Of a stretch of DNA of 5,147 nucleotides, positions 1 to 4,391 are shown one piece after another. The position numbers and the translations under genes were made by a program. A model generated the notes under the pieces. It did not search any database. It worked only from the letters and a program-made list of their open reading frames with translations, and was not told where the DNA came from. The stretch spans positions 1-5,147 of the forward strand of contig JAKDLC010000176.1 in the NCBI GenBank assembly GCA_030453055.1, read 5' to 3'. Each line of letters begins with the position of its first letter. The stretch's first letter is position 1. Source of the stretch: Nitrosospira sp. GTDB taxonomy: Bacteria > Pseudomonadota > Gammaproteobacteria > Burkholderiales > Nitrosomonadaceae.

Positions 1-107
1 GCAAAATGGTGCTCAAGGCCGAAAAGAAAGATAAGGATGAGGAGGACGAGGAGGAAGAGGACGAAGAGGATAAAGGTAAGGATAAGGAGGAAGACGAGAA
101 GAAGTGA
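1..107 (+). CDS. 3' end of an unrecognised gene with an acidic/lysine-rich C-terminal tail (partial)
   Basis: The reading frame is open from the left edge (first full codon at 3) to a TGA at 105-107, giving 34 residues. After a short start (KMVLKAEKK) it is almost entirely Glu, Asp and Lys: 19 acidic residues and 10 lysines of 34. The plus strand is therefore nearly all purine from about 21 to 107. Such KEKE-like tails are disordered and occur on many unrelated proteins (chaperones, nucleic-acid binding and cell-envelope proteins), so the body of the protein, which lies outside the window, is needed to name it. Support for this frame is its uniform composition and the stop followed by a hairpin. 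The +1 frame gives an Arg/Lys-rich peptide running on to 228, which I take as a shadow of the purine repeat. Function unknown. Confidence 0.5.
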   Translation, partial: KMVLKAEKKDKDEEDEEEEDEEDKGKDKEEDEKK

Positions 108-158
108 TCCGGCTCATCTCCCCGGTATCGCTATATTCACTTGGAATGAGCCGCGCCT

Positions 159-198
159 AAGCCACTGTTCCTGGTTGATCAATGGGGAACAGCGGCTT
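159..198 (+). terminator. Strong stem-loop after the first gene, possible terminator
   Basis: AAGCCACTGTTCC (159-171) pairs with GGAACAGCGGCTT (186-198), 12 of 13 positions, around a 14-nt loop that contains the palindrome TTGATCAA (175-182). It begins about 50 nt after the TGA of the preceding gene and is followed by only one more T and then GCCC. The stem is good but the U-tract is poor, so intrinsic termination is plausible rather than certain. It could also be a 3'-end stabilising or processing structure. Confidence 0.4.
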
Positions 199-379
199 TG
201 CCCGCAAGGGATGACCGTCGACGACTGAAGGTAACCGCGTGAAGATTACCTTTTACTTCAGAAAAAACCGGCCCGGATCGCTACCTGATTTCCTTGTCAC
301 GAAAATCACGGCGCTCCGTGCCGTGCATCGGTCGGATTCCGATTAAATCAAATTAAATAAAATGAGATAGGCATATGGA
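199..379. other. Upstream region of the membrane-protein gene, small dyads and AT-rich run
   Basis: No convincing gene lies here. Three small dyads are visible: AAGGTAA (228-234)/TTACCTT (246-252), CACGGC (307-312)/GCCGTG (320-325), and TCGGA-T-TCCGA (332-342). The last is followed directly by an AT-rich run (343-361) that ends 18 bases before the next start codon, as would suit a promoter or operator, but I cannot assign a confident -35/-10 pair. A GTG-started frame of 35 codons (239-346), with AAGGT a few bases upstream, exists but is not distinctive. Confidence 0.3.
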
Positions 380-1165
380 ATGCTACGCCATTTCCCCCAA
401 ATCAATGCCACTTATTCTCACGGAATACGTGATTATTTCATAGCGGCTTTGACTTTCGTTTGTGTGGCGATCAGTTTGGTGATGGACGCCAGCGGAAGTT
501 TGGAACAGCAAAACTTCATGGGGCTCATCGCCTGGACATTTTTGCTCGGCCTGTTATTGGGGGAAAATAAAGAAGTACGGATGCAGGTTATCATTGCGGT
601 TGCTTTTGCCACCCTTGGCGAGCATTTCGCCTCCATCTATATGGGCGGCTATACCTATCGTTTTGGAAACGTGCCCGCTTATGTGCCGCCCGGTCACGGA
701 ATGGTTTATTTGACGGCTGTCGCACTCGCGCGCTCCGGTTTTTTCCTGAAGTATGCCCGGAAAATAGCGACGTTTGTCGTAGTGGTTTGCGGTACATGGT
801 CAATCTGGGGAATCAGCGGTTATCCTGAGCAGGGCGATCAGGTGGGTGCGTTACTGTTTTGCGTTTTTCTCGTCTATCTGTTCAAAGGCCGCTCGCCGAT
901 GGTTTATCTTGCCGCCTTCTTTATTACCACGTGGCTGGAGTTGATCGGTACGGCGGCGGGAACCTGGAAATGGGCGACCATAGAACCCGTCCTCGGTTTA
1001 TCCCAGGGAAATCCGCCCAGTGGCGTCGCAGCCTGGTATTGTCTGGTTGATGCGGTGGCCATTGCTGGAGCCCCGCCGCTATTGAATGCATTGAAAAAAA
1101 GCGGCGAATGGCTTAAAGCCGGGAAGCTGCAAAAAAATATCCATCAGGGCGTAAGAAATGATTAG
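380..1165 (+). CDS. Uncharacterised polytopic inner-membrane protein
   Basis: This 261-residue protein is mostly hydrophobic. Probable membrane segments lie near residues 19-36, 46-61, 69-88, 105-120, 129-146, 154-169, 172-192 and 214-235, with a basic, presumably cytoplasmic, tail of about 25 residues (KKSGEW...GVRND). It has no cleavable signal peptide and no recognised enzyme signature. Conserved-looking polar residues sit in or beside the helices: GEH at 80-82, GGYTYR at 89-94, VPPGHG at 102-107, LELIGT at 186-191, TWKW at 195-198 and NPPSG at 211-215. The two halves share the order Glu, Gly, two aromatics, PP-x-G, suggesting an internal duplication. The motif style recalls membrane enzymes of the carotenoid-cyclase type, but I do not claim that function. 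The start is uncertain: ATG 380 has only a weak GAGA (364-367) upstream. The next in-frame Met is residue 35. It stands alone, with 172 bp to the rhlE start. Confidence 0.8.
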   Translation: MLRHFPQINATYSHGIRDYFIAALTFVCVAISLVMDASGSLEQQNFMGLIAWTFLLGLLLGENKEVRMQVIIAVAFATLGEHFASIYMGGYTYRFGNVPAYVPPGHGMVYLTAVALARSGFFLKYARKIATFVVVVCGTWSIWGISGYPEQGDQVGALLFCVFLVYLFKGRSPMVYLAAFFITTWLELIGTAAGTWKWATIEPVLGLSQGNPPSGVAAWYCLVDAVAIAGAPPLLNALKKSGEWLKAGKLQKNIHQGVRND

Positions 1166-1223
1166 CGCATTTTCTTGAATTGACCCACGCAGTGCCGATT
1201 CATGCTCGCTTGGCGTATCTGTC

Positions 1224-1241
1224 TGGCCGCAGCCGCGGCCA
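1224..1241 (+). terminator. GC-rich hairpin downstream of the membrane-protein gene
   Basis: TGGCCGC (1224-1230) and GCGGCCA (1235-1241) form a perfect 7-bp stem with a 4-nt loop, 58 bp after the TAG... region closing the preceding gene. No T-run follows (the next bases are TCCGTCG), so a classical intrinsic terminator is not shown. It may mark the 3' end of the upstream transcript or sit in the rhlE leader. Confidence 0.3.
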
Positions 1242-1298
1242 TCCGTCGTGTTCCCTTGTCATACAACCCGTTCTATTGATTGTTCCGCCTAGACCGGT

Positions 1299-1314
1299 CC
1301 CAACAGGCGTTGGG
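1299..1314 (+). promoter_or_regulatory. Perfect hairpin in the rhlE 5' leader, just upstream of the RBS
   Basis: CCCAAC (1299-1304) and GTTGGG (1309-1314) form a perfect 6-bp stem with loop AGGC. Flanking CCG (1294-1296) and CGG (1319-1321) could extend it across an internal loop. The stem ends 10 nt before the Shine-Dalgarno GGGAG. Its TCCC (1298-1301) could alternatively pair with GGGA of that site, so leader folding could affect translation. Cold-induced and autoregulated DEAD-box helicase genes often have structured leaders, but regulation here is only inferred. Confidence 0.35.
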
Positions 1315-1324
1315 TGGACGGTTT

Positions 1325-1329
1325 GGGAG
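1325..1329 (+). promoter_or_regulatory. Ribosome binding site that fixes the rhlE start
   Basis: GGGAG lies 8 nt before ATG 1338. An in-frame ATG at 1314 is upstream of this site and inside the leader hairpin, and would add eight residues that precede the usual MSF-x-x-L start of the family. I therefore place the start at 1338. Confidence 0.7.
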
Positions 1330-1337
1330 TAATACAT

Positions 1338-2870
1338 ATGTCGTTCGATCAACTCAACCTTTCGCCTGAAATTCTGCGTGCTATAGCGGATCAAGGCTAC
1401 ACGGAACCTACCCCCATTCAGGCACAGGCGATTCCGCCAATACTTGAAGGCAAGGACATAATGGGGGGGGCACAAACCGGCACCGGCAAGACCGCCGGCT
1501 TTACGTTGCCCATGCTGCACCGCCTGCAATCTCACGCAAACACGAGCGTTTCCCCTGCCAGGCACCCGGTTCGCGCGCTGATTCTGGTGCCGACGCGGGA
1601 ACTCGCGGCCCAGGTGTATGAGAGCGTCAAAACCTACGGCAAATACCTGCCATTGAAATGCGCCGTGGTTTATGGGGGTATCAATATCGACCCTCAGGTC
1701 AAAGATTTGCGCGCCGGCGTGGAAATACTGGTAGCGACACCGGGACGTCTGCTGGATCACATCGAACAGAAAACGATGAACCTCTCCAAAGTCGAGATCC
1801 TGATATTGGACGAGGCTGACCGCATGCTGGATATGGGTTTCATGCCTGACATAAAGCGCATTCTCGCGCTGATACCGCAACAGCGCCAAAGTCTTATGTT
1901 TTCCGCCACTTTTTCGGACGAAATCAAGAAACTGGCGGATAAACTGTTACAACGACCGGTATTGATTGAAGTGGCGCGGCGTAACGCTATCACCGAGCTG
2001 GTAACGCACGTGGTGCATCCGGTCGAACGCGACCGTAAACGGGAATTACTGACATATCTGATTAAGTCGCATGATCTGAAACAGGTTCTGGTGTTTGTCC
2101 GTACCAAGCACGGCGCCAGCCGGCTGGCTCAGCAATTGGAACGTGACGGCGTCACCGCAACGGCGATTCATGGCGACAAGAGCCAACCCCAGCGCACCCA
2201 GGCGCTGGCCGAATTCAAGCGGGGAATGGTACGTGTATTGGTTGCAACCGACGTAGCCGCACGCGGACTCGACATTGAAGACCTGCCGCATGTGGTCAAT
2301 TTCGAATTGCCCACAACGCCTGAAGATTATATACATCGGATCGGCCGCACCGGTCGCGCTGGCACCAAAGGCGACGCAATTTCGCTAGTGTGCGAAGATG
2401 AGAACGGATTGCTTGAAGATATCGAGAAACTTCTGAAATTCAAGCTTAGCACCCGGATAATTGCCGGATTTGAGCCGGAAACGTCGAATCAGTCCGCAGA
2501 ATCCAAGGCTACCCGCGGTCGGCGCAACCGCGATGAGCGTCCCAAGCCAGAGCGGAAGAAATCTTCCGAACCGCACTCCCAACAGGCCGATGAAACGACC
2601 TCGGCACCTCGGTCGAGGGCTATGAGGCAGCGAGCAGCACATGGGGAACTGGGCCGCTCTCAGGGAGCGCGCAAAAAGCCTGAAGATCCGTTATTCACTC
2701 AGCCATACACTCCTTCGATGCAGCCCCATGATGACAAGCCGCCTCCTTCCGCCAATCCAGCAACGCCCGCAATGGATAAACGGCCTGGACATTCCCATCG
2801 CCAGCAGCAAAAACCGCTTGCCGCGCTATTCATGCCGCGTCCTCCAGGTAAACCCAAGCAGGATGAATAG
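1338..2870 (+). CDS. rhlE: DEAD-box ATP-dependent RNA helicase RhlE
   Basis: This 510-residue helicase unwinds short RNA duplexes using ATP. RhlE-type enzymes act in ribosome maturation, RNA decay and cold adaptation in the cytoplasm. All family motifs are present in order: Q motif (F3, GYTEPTPIQ at 20-28), motif I AQTGTGKT (45-52), Ia PTRELAAQ (85-92), GG (113-114), TPGRLLD (134-140), motif II DEAD (158-161), III SAT (189-191), IV VLVFVRT (250-256), [11 protein letters not shown] (303-312) and [12 protein letters not shown] (333-342). The two RecA domains end near residue 378. The remaining 130 residues are a low-complexity tail rich in Arg, Lys, Pro, Ser and Gln, probably disordered and RNA-binding, carrying [11 protein letters not shown] (450-460) and [12 protein letters not shown] (492-503), which resemble short motifs near the end of betaproteobacterial RhlE tails. 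A run of eight G (1463-1470) lies just before the Walker A codons. The gene is convergent with the acyltransferase gene, 37 bp away. Confidence 0.95.
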   Translation: MSFDQLNLSPEILRAIADQGYTEPTPIQAQAIPPILEGKDIMGGAQTGTGKTAGFTLPMLHRLQSHANTSVSPARHPVRALILVPTRELAAQVYESVKTYGKYLPLKCAVVYGGINIDPQVKDLRAGVEILVATPGRLLDHIEQKTMNLSKVEILILDEADRMLDMGFMPDIKRILALIPQQRQSLMFSATFSDEIKKLADKLLQRPVLIEVARRNAITELVTHVVHPVERDRKRELLTYLIKSHDLKQVLVFVRTKHGASRLAQQLERDGVTATAIHGDKSQPQRTQALAEFKRGMVRVLVATDVAARGLDIEDLPHVVNFELPTTPEDYIHRIGRTGRAGTKGDAISLVCEDENGLLEDIEKLLKFKLSTRIIAGFEPETSNQSAESKATRGRRNRDERPKPERKKSSEPHSQQADETTSAPRSRAMRQRAAHGELGRSQGARKKPEDPLFTQPYTPSMQPHDDKPPPSANPATPAMDKRPGHSHRQQQKPLAALFMPRPPGKPKQDE

Positions 2871-2938
2871 CAGAATTGTAACGATATGGCACTGTTTACC
2901 GTCAATTTTAATTAAGGTGACACGTGAGCCTACGTGCC
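2871..2938 (-). terminator. Convergent gene junction with a weak minus-strand hairpin
   Basis: Only 37 bp (2871-2907) separate the stops of the two facing genes and no strong bidirectional terminator is visible there. On the minus strand, GGCACGT (2938-2932) can pair with ACGTGTC (2925-2919) around a 6-nt loop, with one G-U pair. It lies inside the last codons of the acyltransferase gene and is followed by the AT-rich ACCTTAATTAAAATT. This could help end the minus-strand transcript, but the U-tract is broken. Confidence 0.25.
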
Positions 2939-3783
2939 AACCCTTCTTCTTGATAACGAGGAAAAAAGTATGGGTATAATGATTTGTCCTTAACTTCACG
3001 CAATCCCGCTAGGGAAGATATCTGGGTATCCATGTAATCCAGCTCTAAATGCAGGAGCACAGCCGGGGCGCCGACGCGTTGACAAGTGCGAACTTCACCT
3101 ATCGCCTGAAACCCCAACATTCGCTTGTAGAATCCGGCATGACGCGGATTAACCTCGATGAAGGCGTCTGACGCCTTGTGAATTGTGCGTGCGTAAATAT
3201 AAGCTAGATGAAATAATGAAGCGAGAACTTCTTTTGAACCATATGTGGAATCAACGGCGAGTTTCGACACTTCGCAGACTTTTTTGTTCTTTAGGCGAAA
3301 AGCGTTAATCTCCTTTTCATAAAGTTCATCAGCAAGCAAGCCTTTTTCTGAATCAATACCCAGCGTTAAAGTGCCGAACGGTTCATGTTTGCTGGACGCC
3401 TCAAACGTGATCCGTCTGTCATCATGTGAAAAAACTGCGGCGCTCTCCGTATCATAGCCACGCCGCGAATACATGCGCGTTATAAGCTTGTTTACCAAAC
3501 TGCATCGCTTTGGTGAATCGGCCAGATAAATACTATAATCACCTTGCGTTAAAACGCAATTTGGCCTGAGGGTTTCATACAAAAATTCCTCGTTCTCAAT
3601 TGACGATGAGCCTGACTTGAAGTAACCCGCAGCTTTGGCGGCAGGCAAGTAGGGATGAGGCCTGTTAACACGAAGATTTGCATCGTTGTCTAATTGCATG
3701 GGAGTGTGTCCAGAGATTAATGGGGTGGATTGAAGCCTGATACAACAACTTGACGGTATGCCGACGGATTCCAGCCGCGCCAT
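2908..3783 (-). CDS. FeeM-type long-chain N-acyl amino acid synthase (GNAT-fold, PEP-CTERM-associated)
   Basis: This 291-residue protein belongs, by its motifs, to the FeeM/N-acyl amino acid synthase group of GNAT-fold acyltransferases. They join a long-chain acyl group, typically from acyl-ACP, to an amino acid, and recur near PEP-CTERM/exosortase genes. Recognisable parts in order are the RMYSRRGYD segment (103-111), a core strand FGTLTLGIDSEKGLLADELY (136-155), the CEVSKLAVD strand (170-178), the helix GSKEVLASLFHLAYIYA (182-198), IEVNPRHAGFYKRMLGF (209-225), and CQRVGAPAVLLHLELDY (234-250). A C-terminal arm follows to residue 291. It is probably cytoplasmic, as no signal peptide is visible. 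Residues 1-28 look unlike the family and neither start has a good Shine-Dalgarno, so translation may begin at Met29 (3699). It is on the same strand as prsT but about 600 bp downstream, behind its own candidate sigma-54 promoter. The acyl donor and amino acid cannot be read from the sequence. Confidence 0.88.
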   Translation of the reverse strand: MARLESVGIPSSCCIRLQSTPLISGHTPMQLDNDANLRVNRPHPYLPAAKAAGYFKSGSSSIENEEFLYETLRPNCVLTQGDYSIYLADSPKRCSLVNKLITRMYSRRGYDTESAAVFSHDDRRITFEASSKHEPFGTLTLGIDSEKGLLADELYEKEINAFRLKNKKVCEVSKLAVDSTYGSKEVLASLFHLAYIYARTIHKASDAFIEVNPRHAGFYKRMLGFQAIGEVRTCQRVGAPAVLLHLELDYMDTQISSLAGLREVKDKSLYPYFFPRYQEEGLARRLTCHLN

Positions 3784-3850
3784 GGTTCCGATGGATGAGT
3801 TGTATAAATGATGTATAAGCTGATCAAGTTATAGGAACGACATGGAGGAT

Positions 3851-3922
3851 ATTTGCTTGAAATAGCGTTACTGTTCTCGGCACTCCCGCAGTTGGCGGAA
3901 TTATCGAGACGAATTTGCTTGA
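3851..3922 (-). repeat. 10-bp direct repeat in the acyltransferase leader
   Basis: TCAAGCAAAT (minus strand) occurs twice, at 3922-3913 and 3860-3851, exactly 62 bp apart. Both copies fall in the predicted 5' leader, the first at the predicted transcription start. A short CCGC/GCGG hairpin (3886-3898) lies between them. It might bind a protein or RNA regulator; the function is not shown. Confidence 0.45.
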
Positions 3923-3932
3923 CTAACAGTAA

Positions 3933-3947
3933 GCATAATTCATGCCA
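3933..3947 (-). promoter_or_regulatory. Candidate sigma-54 (RpoN) promoter for the acyltransferase gene
   Basis: On the minus strand the sequence TGGCATG-AATT-ATGC runs from 3947 to 3933 and is followed by T. The sigma-54 consensus is TGGCACG-N4-TTGC(A/T), with invariant GG at -24 and GC at -12 separated by 10 bases. This site has both dinucleotides at the exact spacing and differs at two positions (C to T in the -24 box, T to A in the -12 box). Transcription would start near 3921, leaving a leader of about 138 nt to ATG 3783 or 222 nt to ATG 3699. An imperfect dyad, GCTT(g)ACT-AAC-AGTAAGC (3917-3934), overlaps the -12 element and start point and could host a repressor. Confidence 0.6.
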
Positions 3948-3968
3948 TGTTTATTAACTATTTGCATT

Positions 3969-4089
3969 CAGTCAGTTAGCGAATACGTGACAATATCGAT
4001 TGTCGTCAAATTCAATAGGTTATTTTATTATGTAAGGTAACTGACTGTTAAAACGTGTATTTTCATGTCGCTAAAGAACGACAGTTAGC
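3969..4089. promoter_or_regulatory. Cluster of GTCAGTTAGC-like elements, candidate upstream activator sites
   Basis: Three copies of one 10-mer lie upstream of the sigma-54 promoter: GTCAGTTAGC at 3971-3980 (+), GTCAGTTACC at 4045-4036 (-) and GACAGTTAGC at 4080-4089 (+). The first two form part of a perfect 10-bp inverted repeat (CAGTCAGTTA 3969-3978, TAACTGACTG 4038-4047). The middle copy sits in an imperfect 13-bp palindrome, TAACTGACTGTTA (4038-4050), and a partial copy TAACAGT (3924-3930) is at the start point. Relative to the predicted start they lie near -55, -120 and -165, a usual range for enhancer sites of sigma-54 activators. The binding protein is unknown; PrsR is the obvious candidate by context. 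Confidence 0.5.
3989..4004. promoter_or_regulatory. Inverted repeat GACAAT-ATCG-ATTGTC, possible operator
   Basis: Perfect 6-bp arms flank a 4-bp centre, between two of the GTCAGTTAGC-like elements, 42-57 bp upstream of the -24 box of the candidate sigma-54 promoter. It differs from those elements, so it may be a site for a second regulator or a bend site. The evidence is the symmetry alone. Confidence 0.35.
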
Positions 4090-4227
4090 TATCCTCTATA
4101 TGAAGACCGCTATTGATTGATCAGGAAATCAGATATGGGAGGCGAATTAAAAGGCTGGATATAAATCTCAGACTTAGAACGATAAAACAGAGGAATGATA
4201 TAGATAGCGGAATCGCCCGTAGCGGAC

Positions 4228-4289
4228 CTCATCCGGAAGATGAGCGCCAAATAATACGAAATATTGTTGCAAAACAAGGTTCCGGATGA
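4228..4289 (-). other. Overlapping alternative stem-loops downstream of prsT
   Basis: CTCATC (4228-4233) pairs perfectly with GATGAG (4239-4244) across a 5-nt loop. The overlapping TCATCCGGAA (4229-4238) pairs perfectly over 10 bp with TTCCGGATGA (4280-4289) across 41 nt. The two structures exclude each other. In the prsT transcript (minus strand) this would lie about 100-165 nt after the stop. No U-run follows, so an intrinsic terminator is not indicated. Confidence 0.4.
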
Positions 4290-4363
4290 ATTCCTGGTTC
4301 AGGGCAGCGTCCACAAAATCATCCACGGAGTGCTGTACAACTGAATCTATTCTCGTTCTAACC

Positions 4364-4377
4364 GGACAGCAGTGTCC
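4364..4377 (-). terminator. Small hairpin just after the prsT stop
   Basis: GGACA/TGTCC form a perfect 5-bp stem with a 4-nt loop, 14 nt past the prsT stop codon. On the minus strand it is followed by GGTTAG rather than U's, so it is a weak terminator candidate. Confidence 0.25.
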
Positions 4378-4391
4378 TCTTATAATATCGG

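Larger units (their letters stand above)
3784..4391. other. Long repeat-rich, gene-poor region between prsT and the acyltransferase gene
   Basis: This AT-rich stretch of about 600 bp contains no convincing gene. From the acyltransferase side it holds: two TGTATAA repeats spaced 11 bp (3801-3807, 3812-3818); a 10-bp direct repeat in the leader; a sigma-54 promoter; a cluster of GTCAGTTAGC-like elements and a dyad; then (4140-4391) a zone of mutually exclusive stem-loops. The zone also holds a plus-strand frame (4204-4344) interrupted by one TAA, and a fully open 50-codon minus-strand frame in opposing register from a GTG near 4335; neither has a ribosome binding site. A weak sigma-70-like pair on the minus strand (TTGATC 3827-3822, TATACA 3806-3801, 15-bp spacer) could serve a start at 3699 but is below my threshold. 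Confidence 0.6.

Noticed and set aside
37..228. Arg/Lys-rich plus-strand frame beginning inside the purine tract
   Set aside because: It is the frame-shifted reading of the Glu/Asp/Lys codons and then runs through the hairpin at 159-198; no start signal.
239..346. GTG-started frame of 35 codons with AAGGT just upstream
   Set aside because: Short, no recognisable composition or motif, overlaps several dyads; kept only as a remark.
1094..1137. Two runs of seven A near the end of the membrane-protein gene, possible frameshift sites
   Set aside because: No conserved downstream structure or useful alternative frame; lysine-rich codon runs explain them.
1200..1889. Long minus-strand frame opposite the start of rhlE
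   Set aside because: It lies antisense to strongly conserved helicase motifs, and its translation shows no family features.
2925..2939. Perfect sigma-54 -24 box (TGGCACG) on the minus strand
   Set aside because: The -12 GC is missing at the required distance and the site lies inside the acyltransferase coding end.
2641..2979. Plus-strand frame overlapping the end of rhlE and of the acyltransferase gene
   Set aside because: It overlaps two well-supported genes and has no family resemblance or ribosome binding site.
3801..3827. Sigma-70-like pair TTGATC/TATACA on the minus strand
   Set aside because: The spacer is only 15 bp and a start there would be almost on top of ATG 3783; possible only if translation begins at 3699.
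3843..3857. Plus-strand TGGAGG...TTGCT resembling a sigma-54 promoter
   Set aside because: GG and GC are separated by 9 rather than 10 bases, and no plus-strand gene follows.
3784..4391. CRISPR array or insertion sequence remnant in the repeat-rich gap
   Set aside because: Repeats are short (7-10 bp), irregularly spaced and in mixed orientation; no terminal repeats or transposase motifs.
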